A stretch of DNA of 64,000 nucleotides from Alicyclobacillus kakegawensis NBRC 103104 (GCF_001552655.1 NZ_BCRP01000011.1:1-64000); one strand, 5' to 3'. Positions 26,867 to 36,263 are shown, counted from the first letter of the stretch. Numbers and translations: made by a program. Notes: generated from the letters alone by a model not told the origin.

Positions 26867-28042
26867 TCACCCGAGCGTGAACTCGGTTTGGTTGCGACGT
26901 TTGTCGGCGTGCCGCTCCAGGGCCAGCTGAACAAGTCGGTCAATCAATTCCCGGTAGGAGATGCCGCTCGCCTCCCACAGCTTCGGATACATGCTGAACT
27001 CGGTGAAACCGGGCATAGTGTTGATTTCGTTGACCAAAACCCGGTTGGTCCCCCGCTCGATGAAAAAGTCCACGCGCGCCAGGCCGCCGCCGTCAATCGC
27101 CTGGAAGGCGCGCACCGCAAACTCCTGCAGTTCCGCCACCGTTTCCGGCGGGAGCTCAGCCGGAATGATGAGCGTCGATTTGCCGTCGATGTACTTGGCC
27201 CGGTAGTCGTAGAATTCGTTGCACGGCACGATCTCCCCCGGCACGGAAGCGATGGGGTGTTCGTTGCCGAGCACCCCCACCTCCACCTCACGGGCATCGA
27301 CGGCCGCCTCAACGATGATCTTGCGGTCGTATTTGGCCGCTTCGCGCATCGCCCGCTCCAGCCCTGCGCGGTCCTTGGCCTTGCTGATGCCGACGCTGGA
27401 GCCCAGGTTGGCCGGCTTGACGAAGCACGGGTAACCCAGCTTCTCTTCGACGTCCGTCAGCACCAGCTCTGGCTCGCGCTCCCATGCCGATCTCAAGTAA
27501 TGCGTGTAGCGCACCTGGGGCAGGCCGGCGGACGCAAACAGGGCCTTCATCACCACCTTGTCCATGCCGACCGCCGATGCCAGCACGCCGTCGCCGACAT
27601 ACGGCAGGTCCAACATTTCCAGCATGCCCTGAATCGTCCCGTCCTCGCCATAGGACCCGTGCAGGACCGGAAACACCACATCGATTTCGCCGACGACCGC
27701 CTCCGGCACCCGTTCTCCGCCACGTTCGCCAGTCACTGCGGCGCCCGGCACAACCTGCAGCCCAGCTGCGCCCGCAGTAGCCGCAGCCGGCTCCCCATCC
27801 CGGTTTTCCAGCAGCGGAGCCGAGGTCTCCCCGGCCAGAACGGATGCCTCCGCCTCCCCGCGCAGCCAGGCCAACGCCCGCTCGCCCCCGTGCCAGCGCC
27901 CCGCCTTGTCAATGGCGATAGGCACCAGCTCGTAGCGCTCCTTGTCCAGCGCAGCCATCACGGACCTGGCCGACTGCAGCGACACCTCGTGTTCTCCCGA
28001 CTTGCCGCCAAACACCACACCCACTCGTATCCGTTTCGTCAC
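26867..28042 (-). CDS. ddl: D-alanine--D-alanine ligase
   Basis: 391-residue ATP-grasp ligase making the D-Ala-D-Ala dipeptide of peptidoglycan. Motifs are [14 protein letters not shown] (N-terminal), [32 protein letters not shown] and [23 protein letters not shown] non-conserved insert of about 35 residues ([18 protein letters not shown] region) makes it somewhat long. The GTG start has AAAGGGG upstream. It is divergent from murF, whose product uses this dipeptide. A promoter is suggested at 28070-28099. Confidence 0.93.
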   Translation of the reverse strand: MTKRIRVGVVFGGKSGEHEVSLQSARSVMAALDKERYELVPIAIDKAGRWHGGERALAWLRGEAEASVLAGETSAPLLENRDGEPAAATAGAAGLQVVPGAAVTGERGGERVPEAVVGEIDVVFPVLHGSYGEDGTIQGMLEMLDLPYVGDGVLASAVGMDKVVMKALFASAGLPQVRYTHYLRSAWEREPELVLTDVEEKLGYPCFVKPANLGSSVGISKAKDRAGLERAMREAAKYDRKIIVEAAVDAREVEVGVLGNEHPIASVPGEIVPCNEFYDYRAKYIDGKSTLIIPAELPPETVAELQEFAVRAFQAIDGGGLARVDFFIERGTNRVLVNEINTMPGFTEFSMYPKLWEASGISYRELIDRLVQLALERHADKRRNQTEFTLG

Positions 28043-28069
28043 GTTGCCACCCCTTTAGACTACTGTCAC

Positions 28070-28099
28070 ATTGTACTGCCCACGTTTCCACCTTGTGAA
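28070..28099 (-). promoter_or_regulatory. putative sigma-A promoter of the ddl operon
   Basis: On the minus strand TTCACA and TACAAT are spaced by 18 nt, ending about 28 nt before the ddl start codon. Confidence 0.45.
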
Positions 28100-28204
28100 G
28101 CCGATCCGCGAAAAGTTGCGACATCTGCACCCTGCCGCCGGCCGTCTCATGATACGATAGGACGCGGGGAACAAGCTGCGAGTTACAGGAAGGACGGTGT
28201 TGTC

Positions 28205-29590
28205 GTGACCCCGCTCTCCGTATCCGAACTGGCCGCTGTCGTCGAGGGACAGCTCATATCGGGCGATCCGCACGCTACCGTCACAGGGACGGCGATTGAC
28301 AGCCGCCGGGTGGCGCCGGGAGACGTGTTCGTCGCCTTTCGCGGCGAACAGGCGGATGGGCACGCCTTCGTCCGCCAGGCGGCCCAGGCGGGCGCCGCCG
28401 CGGTTTTGGTGGAGCGGCCGCTGGCCGCGGATGAACTCCCGCAGGACGGCGCGCCGGCTGTGATTATGGTGCACAGCTCGCTCTCCGCGGTGCAGCGGCT
28501 GGCGGCGCGGGAACGATCCTTGTTCACCGGCCCGGTGATTGGCGTCACCGGCAGCAACGGCAAGACGACGACGAAGGAGATGCTGGCCGCCGTGCTGTCC
28601 GTGTCCGCGCCCTGCCTGGCGACGGCCGGCAACTACAACAACGAACTCGGCCTGCCCCTCACCCTGCTCTCCCGCCGTCCGGAGCATCAAACCATCGTGC
28701 TGGAGATGGGGATGCGCGGGTTGGGCCAGATTGCCCATCTGTGCCGCATCGCCCGCCCAACCAGCGGCGTCATCACCAACATCGGCCAGAGCCACCTGGA
28801 ACGGCTCGGCAGCCAGGAGAACATCGCCAAGGCCAAGGCGGAACTGCTTGAGGCGCTGCCGGCCGACGGATGCGGGTTTCTCCTCAAAACGGATGCCTGG
28901 CTGCGGCGGGTGGCGGACAGGTGCCCGGGGCAGGTGTATTGGTACGGCCTGGACCCCTCCGCCGATGCCTGGGCGGAACGCTTGACCCTGACCGCTCACG
29001 GGGTGCGCTTTACCGCGCATGTGCTCGGCCAGACGGCGGAGGTGGAGTTACCGACCTATGGCGAGCATAACGTCAACAACGCCCTCGGCGCCCTGTTGGT
29101 CGGCGCGGTGCACGGGCTGGCCTTGACCGACATGGCCCAGGGGCTGGCGCGGCTCGCCCCAAGCAGCGGCCGCCTGCGCATCCTCCCGGCCGGCAACGGG
29201 CGGACGGTGATCGACGACTGCTACAACGCCAGCCCCCTCTCCACGCGGGCCAGCCTGCGGGTGCTCACCGATATCGCCCGCGGCGGCCCCACGGCCGCAA
29301 TCCTGGGCGACATGTACGAGCTGGGCGCGTACGCGGAGGCGGGCCACCGCGCGGTCGGCCAGGAGGCGGCTAGGCTGGGCATCGACGTGCTGGTGACCAT
29401 TGGCCCCATGAGCCAATGGACAGCGGAAGCGGCCCAGGCGGCTGGGTGTCCCCGGGTGCACCCGTTCGCGGACAGGGATAGCGCCATCGCCAGGCTGCAG
29501 GAATTGCTGCCCGCCGGCTGCACGGTCTTGGTCAAAGCATCGCGCGGCATGCAGTTGGAGCAGGTGGTGCAAGTGCTGGTGAGCGAGTAG
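28205..29590 (+). CDS. murF: UDP-N-acetylmuramoyl-tripeptide--D-alanyl-D-alanine ligase
   Basis: 461-residue Mur ligase that adds D-Ala-D-Ala to the UDP-MurNAc-tripeptide. The N-terminal domain reads TPLSVSELAAVVEGQL and DSRRVAPGDVFVAFRGEQADGH; the ATP site is VTGSNGKTTTKEML (about 114-127); then EMGMRGLGQIAHL, and the C-terminal DCYNASPLSTRASLRVL. The frame is open far upstream but the start is the GTG at 28205, after GGAAGG. It is divergent from ddl. Confidence 0.93.
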   Translation: MTPLSVSELAAVVEGQLISGDPHATVTGTAIDSRRVAPGDVFVAFRGEQADGHAFVRQAAQAGAAAVLVERPLAADELPQDGAPAVIMVHSSLSAVQRLAARERSLFTGPVIGVTGSNGKTTTKEMLAAVLSVSAPCLATAGNYNNELGLPLTLLSRRPEHQTIVLEMGMRGLGQIAHLCRIARPTSGVITNIGQSHLERLGSQENIAKAKAELLEALPADGCGFLLKTDAWLRRVADRCPGQVYWYGLDPSADAWAERLTLTAHGVRFTAHVLGQTAEVELPTYGEHNVNNALGALLVGAVHGLALTDMAQGLARLAPSSGRLRILPAGNGRTVIDDCYNASPLSTRASLRVLTDIARGGPTAAILGDMYELGAYAEAGHRAVGQEAARLGIDVLVTIGPMSQWTAEAAQAAGCPRVHPFADRDSAIARLQELLPAGCTVLVKASRGMQLEQVVQVLVSE

Positions 29591-29679
29591 TCCTCTCAGG
29601 CTGCGGCTGCCGTTTTGCCGGCCCGGCGCTGCGCACAAAAATCGCGCACAAGAATAAGACGAGAAAGAGGGAGATTGGA

Positions 29680-30786
29680 TTGACAGAACAGAGCACACAG
29701 CGTCCCCCGTACCGGGGAGACATGGTCGGAAGCTTGCTGCGGCCGGATCGGTTGAAGCAGGCGCGCGCCGCCCGGGCCGCCGGACGCCTCGACGCCGCCG
29801 GGCTGAAGGCGGTCGAGGACGAGGAGATTGCCCGCATCGTCGCCAAGCAGAAGGAGATTGGCCTGCAAGCGGTCACGGACGGCGAATTTCGGCGCGCGTA
29901 TTGGCATTTTGATTTTCTTGAAGGCCTGGATGGGGTGGAAGGATACGAGGCGGAACACGGTATTCAGTTCCAGAACCAGGCCACCAAGGCCCACAGCGTG
30001 CGGGTGGTGGGCAAGATCGGATTCAGCAGCCACCCGATGCTGGAACACTTCCAGTTCCTGCAGAGCGTCGCGGGCGATCATACGGCGAAGCTGACCATCC
30101 CGAGTCCCAGCATGCTGCACTTCCGCGGCACAGGTGTCGAGGAAACGTACCTGGACGAGGATGAATTTTTCCACGACCTGGCGCAGGCTTACAAACAGGC
30201 GATTGGGGCGTTTTACGCCCTGGGTTGCCGCTACCTGCAACTGGATGACACGGCGTGGGCGTACCTGTGTTCGGAGGAGCAGCGGGAACAGATGAAGGCG
30301 CGCGGCTGGGACCCGAAGCGCCTGGAAGACCGCTACGCGGCGACCATCAACGAAGCGGTGGCCGACAAGCCGAGCGACCTGACGATCACGATGCACATCT
30401 GCCGCGGCAACTTCCGATCCACCTGGATCTCCTCGGGCGGCTACGAGCCGGTGGCAGAGACGCTCTTTGGCAGGCTCCGCATCGACGGCTTCTTCCTCGA
30501 ATACGACAGCGACCGCGCGGGCGGGTTTGAGCCGCTGCGCTTTGTCAACCGCAAGGACCTGCGCATCGTCCTGGGGCTGGTGACCTCCAAGTTTGGCGAA
30601 CTGGAGGCCAAAGACAACCTCAAGCGGCGCATCGAAGAAGCCACCCGCTATGTGCCGCTGGAGCAGCTGTGCCTAAGCCCGCAGTGCGGGTTCGCCTCGA
30701 CGGAGGAAGGCAACCTGCTGACGGAGGAACAGCAGTGGGACAAGCTGCGCCTGGTGGTGGAAACGGCGCACGAAGTGTGGGGGTAG
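29680..30786 (+). CDS. cobalamin-independent methionine synthase-like methyltransferase (MetE C-terminal domain family)
   Basis: 368-residue protein of the YxjG/YxjH type, comprising only the catalytic C-terminal barrel of MetE. Zinc ligands are visible in MHICRGNF (His and Cys) and LSPQCGF (Cys), and GFFLEYDSDRAGGFEPL carries a conserved acidic segment. It probably methylates homocysteine or a related thiol, donor unknown. The start is TTG at 29680 with GGGAG 6 nt upstream. No S-box precedes it, unlike the methionine operon at 38.4 kb. It lies about 90 nt downstream of murF. Confidence 0.82.
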   Translation: MTEQSTQRPPYRGDMVGSLLRPDRLKQARAARAAGRLDAAGLKAVEDEEIARIVAKQKEIGLQAVTDGEFRRAYWHFDFLEGLDGVEGYEAEHGIQFQNQATKAHSVRVVGKIGFSSHPMLEHFQFLQSVAGDHTAKLTIPSPSMLHFRGTGVEETYLDEDEFFHDLAQAYKQAIGAFYALGCRYLQLDDTAWAYLCSEEQREQMKARGWDPKRLEDRYAATINEAVADKPSDLTITMHICRGNFRSTWISSGGYEPVAETLFGRLRIDGFFLEYDSDRAGGFEPLRFVNRKDLRIVLGLVTSKFGELEAKDNLKRRIEEATRYVPLEQLCLSPQCGFASTEEGNLLTEEQQWDKLRLVVETAHEVWG

Positions 30787-30857
30787 GCGTACAGATTAAG
30801 GGCATGTGGCTCCAGGATGGGGCCGTACGGGGGCGGGCTCGCGCATGCGGTCAAGGT

Positions 30858-31508
30858 TCAGGCACCCACGCTGACCAGCCCAACCATCACCACGACCGCG
30901 GCGGCGCAGAGCACGAGCGCGTTCAGCGCGACCTGCAGGGCCGTGTCCACGGGTGAACCGGCGCCGGGCGCGGCCCCTTGCCCGCTGTCCCGGCGCGGCT
31001 CGCCTCGCGCTGCCGCCGCGGCAGCACCGCGGTGGCTGTGGGGAGAAGCGCCTCTCTGGCCTGCGGCGCCCTGGTTCGATACATGCCGGCGGGGCGCCGA
31101 GCCCCCGTGTGGTCCCGGACTCCCATTCGCCGTCCCGCCTCCGTCCGCGCGCATCCCCTGCGCAATCTTTGCCGAGCGGGCCTGCAGCAGAGCGTCATAG
31201 GCGCGGCGTGAGTCCGGGTTCGACAGCGTCCGGTACGCCTGGAGCACCGTCTGAAACAGGCGATCCGCCCGAGCCTCGCCGCCCGCCTTATCGGGATGCC
31301 AGGCCTGCACCAGGCGCCGGTATTGCCGCCGGATCTCCGCCGCCGAGGCCCCGGGCGAGAGGTTCAGTACGTCGTAGTGGCTGATGAACAGCGGCCGCTT
31401 GCAGGTGCCGCACACCGCCTGCTGCGCCCTGCCCAGGTCGACACGGTTTTTGGCCTGACACAATGGACACGTCGTGAACCGAACGTGGGCCTCGGATGCC
31501 ATAGCCAT
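30858..31508 (-). CDS. J-domain protein with N-terminal zinc ribbon and C-terminal transmembrane anchor
   Basis: 216-residue protein. It starts MAMASEAHVRFTTCPLC; a four-cysteine ribbon (CPLC, then CGTC about 20 residues later) precedes a J domain (about 45-110) with the essential HPD in LVQAWHPDKAGG. A Gly/Ala/Arg-rich linker follows, and a C-terminal hydrophobic segment (ALVLCAAAVVVMVGLVSVGA) probably anchors it in the membrane. It could recruit DnaK to the membrane; clients are unknown. The start is chosen for GAGG 6 nt upstream of 31508. Confidence 0.75.
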   Translation of the reverse strand: MAMASEAHVRFTTCPLCQAKNRVDLGRAQQAVCGTCKRPLFISHYDVLNLSPGASAAEIRRQYRRLVQAWHPDKAGGEARADRLFQTVLQAYRTLSNPDSRRAYDALLQARSAKIAQGMRADGGGTANGSPGPHGGSAPRRHVSNQGAAGQRGASPHSHRGAAAAAARGEPRRDSGQGAAPGAGSPVDTALQVALNALVLCAAAVVVMVGLVSVGA

Positions 31509-31715
31509 CCCCAACCTCAATCCCGATTCAGAATCCGTCACGCGCAAGACTTCCCGTTCTTTGCCTGGGCTTCGCCGCTGCGCGCCGCCGGAATCGATGA
31601 TTTTGAGTCCAGGATACACCAAGCCTGTCTGCAAAGAAACATCCGCCAGCCCCAGTCACACCTCGTCGGCGAGCCTAGGCGCCACCTCGTCCCGCGCAGG
31701 CCCCCGCGGCACAAG

Positions 31716-33263
31716 TCAGAGCCGCTCCGTCACCGTCTTTGGCTGGACAAAATTCAGCAGATAGTCTTTCGATCCGGCCTTGGCATCGGTCCCGGACATG
31801 TCGAAGCCGCCGAACGGCTGCACGCCCACCAAAGAGCCCGTGCACTTGCGGTTGAAGTACAGGTTGCCGCAGTGCATGTGCCAGCGCGCATATTCCAGCC
31901 GGTCGCGGCGGCGGCTGTAGACCGACCCGGTCAGCCCATACTCGGTGTGGTTAAACACCTCGACGCCCTCTTCAAAGCTGTTGACCTTGCACACGGCCAG
32001 CACCGGCCCGAAGATCTCCTCCTGCATGATGCGCGCGTCCGGCGCCACGTCCGCGAAAATCGTGGGGTGGATAAAGTAGCCCTGCGAATCGTCGTACGTC
32101 CCGCCGACAACCAGCCGCCCCTCCTGCTTGCCGATGGCAATATAGTTGGTGATCTTGGCGAACGCCTTTTCGTCAATCACCGGCCCCACGTCCGGGTTGT
32201 CTTCCGCCGGCCCCAGCGTCAGCTGCTGCGTCCGCTCGACCACCCGCTGCAACAGTTCGTCGTACACCGCCTGATGGATGATGGCGCGCGATCCGGCCGA
32301 ACACTTCTGCCCCTGGAACCCGAACGCGGCGGCCACGATGCCGGCGGCCGCATCGTCCAGGTCGGCCGTCTCGTCGACGACGATGCCGTCCTTGCCGCCC
32401 ATCTCCGCGATAACCCGCTTAATCCACCGCTGGCCGGCCGTCGTCCGGTGCGCCACGGCGTCGATATGCAGGCCCACCGCTTTCGATCCGGTGAACGAGA
32501 TGAAGCGGACGTCGCGGTGCCCAGTCATGTAGTCGCCAATTTCCTCCGGCGGTCCGGGCACAAAGTTGAGGACACCCGGCGGCAGGTGGAGTTCGCGCAT
32601 GATGTCGACAAACTTCACCGCCATCACCGACGACAGCGGAGACGGCTTGAGCAAAACCGTGTTACCGGTGACCAGGGCCGACACCGTTGTACCCGTCAAA
32701 ATCGCCAGCGGGAAGTTCCAGGGCGGGATGACGACACCGACGCCCAAGGGCATGTACATCATGCGATTGTCCTCGCCTGGATACGGGGTGAGCTCTTGCC
32801 CCCTCCCCAGCTCCATGGCCGCCCGGGCGTAAAACTCCAGAAAGTCGATGGCCTCGTTCACATCCCCGTCCGCCTCCGCCCAGTTCTTGCCGGACTCGAA
32901 GATTTGCCACGCCATCAGCTCCGCCTTGCGCCGGCGCATGATGGCCGCCGCCTTCAACAGATACATGGCCCGCTCCTCGAACGAGGTCAGCTTCCAGGTT
33001 TCAAACGCCTTCTGGGCGGCGTCCACCGCCTCATCGATCACCCGTCTGTCCGCCTGGCACACGTGGCCGACCACCTCCCGGTGGTTGGACGGATTGAGCG
33101 AAGCCAGCGTCTTGTCCGTCCGGATCTCCCGGCCGTTGACAAACAGCGGGTAGGTCTGGCCAAACTGGCCGCGCACAGACTCCAGATTCCGTCTCAGCTC
33201 CGCCGCTTTCTCCGGAGCCGTCCAGTCGATGGCCGGCTCGTTGCGATACGGCATCAGCGTCAT
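31716..33263 (-). CDS. rocA: 1-pyrroline-5-carboxylate dehydrogenase
   Basis: 515-residue aldehyde dehydrogenase of the RocA/PutC class, oxidising glutamate-5-semialdehyde to glutamate in proline/arginine breakdown. Motifs are PPWNFPLAIL, FTGSKAVG, IAEMGGKDGIVVDE with catalytic Glu, FGFQGQKCSAGSR with catalytic Cys, and the P5CDH-typical C-terminus VGVQPFGGFDMSGTDAKAGS. The ATG at 33263 follows GGGGAGGG by 5-6 nt. No proline dehydrogenase gene is adjacent. Confidence 0.9.
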   Translation of the reverse strand: MTLMPYRNEPAIDWTAPEKAAELRRNLESVRGQFGQTYPLFVNGREIRTDKTLASLNPSNHREVVGHVCQADRRVIDEAVDAAQKAFETWKLTSFEERAMYLLKAAAIMRRRKAELMAWQIFESGKNWAEADGDVNEAIDFLEFYARAAMELGRGQELTPYPGEDNRMMYMPLGVGVVIPPWNFPLAILTGTTVSALVTGNTVLLKPSPLSSVMAVKFVDIMRELHLPPGVLNFVPGPPEEIGDYMTGHRDVRFISFTGSKAVGLHIDAVAHRTTAGQRWIKRVIAEMGGKDGIVVDETADLDDAAAGIVAAAFGFQGQKCSAGSRAIIHQAVYDELLQRVVERTQQLTLGPAEDNPDVGPVIDEKAFAKITNYIAIGKQEGRLVVGGTYDDSQGYFIHPTIFADVAPDARIMQEEIFGPVLAVCKVNSFEEGVEVFNHTEYGLTGSVYSRRRDRLEYARWHMHCGNLYFNRKCTGSLVGVQPFGGFDMSGTDAKAGSKDYLLNFVQPKTVTERL

Positions 33264-33347
33264 CGGCACCCTCCCCTTTCATGGACTGACTTATTTTTCA
33301 CCTACCTGGTTGGTGCCCATACCATTGTGGATAGGTGACCTTCGGTA

Positions 33348-34013
33348 TTACGCACGTATATCCCGTCTCGTAAAGTGCAGCCAGCCGCCAATGATGAAGA
33401 CGATTCCCGCAATCGTAATGGTCATCGCAGTCTCCGTCGTTATATTCAACGTTCCTTGATGTCCGGGTAACATCGCCAGCATCGGCTGTGCCCAAGGATA
33501 CATCGGCGCATAGATACTTGAGTTAGATACCCACAGTTGCAACGTAGCCAATGGGAGGGTCGCAATCCAACCTCCGATGAACCCCTTGTTCAACATGGCC
33601 CGGGGAATAGGCGCCTGTATATGCAAAAACACCAATCCATCCACAAGCACACCCAGCAACACCAATCCCTGTACCAACGCCAGAAAGAGCAGGACATAGA
33701 AGAACTTTGTAAAATAGACCGCCGTTCGGCGGACAGGCAATGCCAACAATTGCTTCCAACCGCCTGCCAAGTGTTCAATTCGGCAGCATAGAGATGCGAG
33801 AATGCCCGCCAACATCGGTAGCAATACGATAGCATGAATTCGAACTATTTAGTAACATATGAAAGTACATTCCCCGTTCCCGTCAATCCCTAAATCCTGC
33901 CTCGACGTCACCATACCAACGAGAACAGTCAAAAGTGGCGCGACCAAAACAGGTATCCAGATACTCGATGTTCGCAGCTTCTTCCACTCCCACAGCAACA
34001 ATCGAAAGAACAC
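33348..34013 (-). pseudogene. lantibiotic-type ABC-2 permease with an in-frame stop codon
   Basis: Read from the GTG at 34013, the frame gives MFFRLLLWEWKKLRTSSIW and a first membrane helix, then hits TAA at codon 55 (33849-33851). It continues in the same frame as IVRIHAIVLLPMLAGILASL, then the family hallmark GGWKQLLALPVRRTAVY, to a natural end at 33348. It is therefore a permease of the EpiG/MutG type (immunity or bacitracin-like export) interrupted near residue 55, perhaps with some residues also lost there. A 158-residue piece could start at TTG 33824. It begins 4 nt after permease 2. Confidence 0.7.
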
Positions 34014-34017
34014 CGTA

Positions 34018-34638
34018 CTACTTCACTTCCTTCCTCGCGAAAAGCCCGGTTCCCAAAGCAAGCAGCAGACCCCCTACAAGGAGTCCGTAAGCCACATATG
34101 CAAAGTCAACGTGCTGTACAGCCCCATGCGTAAGAGCGGACAAAGAAGGATAGACCCAAGGCACAAAGGGAGCCCAGTGCCCAGCATGAGCCAGCCCATC
34201 AGGCGACAGAGCGTCACTGAGGCCACTGATAATCATTCCAAGAACGCCGAGCGTAATCGCAAACGACTGGTTCGCCACCAGCATGGAAAGCAGCAATTGA
34301 ATGGCGATGATTCCGTAGGCTGCAAGATAAGGGTAGTAGCATTCCGCAAGTATTCCCGCCCAAGGGACATGTGTCGTAAATCCGAAAGCAAAGCCAAGGA
34401 GAATCGTGCCGACGGCGCACAGTGTGGCCGAAATGGCCAACAGTCCAGCAATCCAAATGAACTTGCTCAAATAAAGTTGAGCCCTTGGCACAGGCAGGGC
34501 AAGCAACTGCTTCCAAGCATGCCCTTGATGCTCCAACCCAGACAACAAAGATGCCAACAACGCGATACCTAGCATCAAACTCGGCATCAACAAATGACTG
34601 ATGTTCTGGATGTGTAATGCGGGGCAAATGTCCTGCAT
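34018..34638 (-). pseudogene. lantibiotic-type ABC-2 permease, N-terminus lost
   Basis: 206 residues from an ATG at 34638. It enters the family in mid-protein (ISHLLMPSLMLGIALLASLL, then HAWKQLLALPVPRAQLYLSK) and continues with four or five membrane segments to a normal end (ALGTGLFARKEVK). Family members are about 240-250 residues, so the first 45 or so residues with the first helix are missing. The upstream sequence instead encodes a response-regulator stub in another frame, showing a deletion junction near 34630. There is no good ribosome-binding site. Confidence 0.65.
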
Positions 34639-34766
34639 TTACGAATTGCCTCCGCACCGGTCGTGGCGGTTCGAATGTTCTCGAATCCTTCTTTTCGCAG
34701 AACAAGGACAATCATATCCAAAATAGCTTGTTCATCATCGATGGCCAATATCCTCGCTGGGTTCAC
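34587..34766 (-). pseudogene. response-regulator receiver-domain stub
   Basis: A GTG at 34766 opens NPARILAIDDEQAILDMIV, the first strand and acidic pocket of a receiver domain, followed by LRKEGFENIRTATTGAEA. Homology stops after about 47 residues, well before the phospho-Asp, and the frame ends at 34587. The remainder (rest of receiver, DNA-binding domain and probably a kinase and an ABC ATPase) has been lost by a deletion that joins it to permease 2. An extended -10 (TGATACAAT) lies about 25-35 nt upstream of the GTG. Confidence 0.65.
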
Positions 34767-35036
34767 TTCGTTTCACTTCTTTACTTTTTTGCGTAATTGT
34801 ATCATGTTCCTGAGTGACCGAAACACAACTCTGGCTCCTCACACATGGCCGATGGTTGTCTTCCAACGTGGAATTCCTTGAAGAACCTGCAGACCATAGA
34901 TTGGAGTTGATCTTGATGCTGAAACAAGGATACCTTCTATGAGAACCGATCTTTTAGTTCCTGAGGATTCCCCTGCGTCCACTAAATGGTTCAGTGATTC
35001 CTTCCCGAATCGCGGACGGCCGATACCCTTTCCATA
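34767..35036. other. AT-rich intergenic stretch between divergent relic ABC operons
   Basis: It must hold promoters for both directions; an extended -10 for the response-regulator stub (TGATACAAT on the minus strand, near 34792) is the only clear one. A minus frame ending at 34839 has no recognisable product. Confidence 0.35.
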
Positions 35037-35843
35037 GTGCGGGAAGACTGTGTGAACGAAATGGTGGGGGGTGCTAACTTCGTGGGCCGACAAGTGTATG
35101 AATTTTTCTTGTTATTCCTGAAAGTATCCCTTAGTAACGTTGTCGGATTTATCTGGATGCTGATTCTGCCGTTCGTGTTGTTCATCTGGCAAGAACACCA
35201 ATGGTTTGTTCATCCCCCCAGTCCGATTGAATATAATGGTGTGTCTGCTGCCTATTGGGGATACATGATTGTCAGCGGCGGGCTCAATGGGGTTGGTCTT
35301 TCACTTCTCCAAATGAGGGAATCAGGATTCCTGAAAATGTATCGTTTTATTTGTGGCCGTACGCTTCCGATTGTTGCCGCACAGATTCTCTCATTGCTGC
35401 TGTGCACTTTGTTGATTATTACGATTTTTACGATGACAACGGCGCTGATGTTTCATGTTGACGCTATCCGGTCACTGCTTGTGGCCTACATTGTTTGCAT
35501 CGTATCCATCATACCGATTGGCTTGTTTTTCTGCTGGATTCCCGCGTTGCCCACTCGGGTGCAATCCATTTCGCCGGTTCTGAACATCATGATAGGACCG
35601 TTGCTGTATTTTGCGGGCATGTACGCATATCACTCATTTTCCACCGACATTGAGGTGCTCAATTTTCTGAATCCAGTTACGTTTGTCATGCGGATCGCGA
35701 TGGTACTTTTCTCGACATTTCATATCCTGTCAAGGGGTCCTTTACATGTTGTCGCATTACTGATTGTGCTGCTCATCTATCTGGTCATAGGGTGGTTTAG
35801 CTACCGTCACATTCGAATTCTGTCCAGCGTCGCTCGTACCTAA
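35037..35843 (+). CDS. ABC-2-type transporter permease
   Basis: Up to 268 residues with six predicted membrane helices (NVVGFIWMLILPFVLFIW, ILSLLLCTLLIITIFTM, SLLVAYIVCIVSIIPIGLFF, VVALLIVLLIYLVIGWF among them). It appears complete and follows the ABC-2 permease pattern of small multidrug or bacteriocin exporters. The start is uncertain: GTG at 35037, 35052 or a later GTG are all possible. It is followed after 19 nt by the ATPase gene, which is broken, so this permease has probably lost its motor. Its base composition is much richer in AT than the flanking chromosome. Confidence 0.7.
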   Translation: MREDCVNEMVGGANFVGRQVYEFFLLFLKVSLSNVVGFIWMLILPFVLFIWQEHQWFVHPPSPIEYNGVSAAYWGYMIVSGGLNGVGLSLLQMRESGFLKMYRFICGRTLPIVAAQILSLLLCTLLIITIFTMTTALMFHVDAIRSLLVAYIVCIVSIIPIGLFFCWIPALPTRVQSISPVLNIMIGPLLYFAGMYAYHSFSTDIEVLNFLNPVTFVMRIAMVLFSTFHILSRGPLHVVALLIVLLIYLVIGWFSYRHIRILSSVART

Positions 35844-35862
35844 TCGTCCGGGGAGGTTGCAG

Positions 35863-36263
35863 ATGACCGTAGAATTGTGCAACGTGTCATATCGCTACAA
35901 GAGATCAAATCGATTGGTGCTCGATTCTATTTCCCTGTCATTCAAGGAAGAGAAGCTGAATGTCATTGTCGGTCTGAACGGAGCTGGGAAAACGACCTTG
36001 TTTGATCTGATGTCGATCCGGACACCCGTATGAGAATCTTGCTGCGCATTGAGGCTTTGGCTAAACAGCCCAGCAAAACCGTGATTATGTCGACGCACAG
36101 TTTACATGAACTGCAGTTTGTCGACTGTGTCATGTATTTGCTGCACGAGGGCAAGCTGCGTTTTCGAGGATCTTACAAGGAATTCTTGCTTGTCGGCCAG
36201 ACCGACAATCCGGATATTGCTTTTCAACGGTTGATCAACGAAGAGGTTCGCCATAGGGATTAG
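35863..36263 (+). pseudogene. ABC transporter ATP-binding protein with an internal deletion
   Basis: GGGGAGG lies 6 nt before the ATG at 35863. The frame encodes a normal N-terminus with Walker A VGLNGAGKTTLFDLM and stops at once (TGA at 36031). From about 36010 the third frame reads VDPDTRMRILLRIEALAKQ, then VIMSTHSLHELQFVD (switch His) and runs to a natural C-terminus. The Q-loop, LSGGQ signature and Walker B, roughly 100 residues, have been excised, and the join is out of frame. It was the partner of the permease at 35037-35843. Confidence 0.72.

Noticed and set aside
26003-28204. plus-strand extension upstream of murF
   Set aside because: The frame is open but antisense to ddl and the transglycosylase; MurF homology begins exactly at the GTG at 28205.
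33859-34572. 237-codon plus frame over the relic permeases
   Set aside because: It is antisense to recognisable permease sequence; Ser/Arg/Gln-rich without motif.
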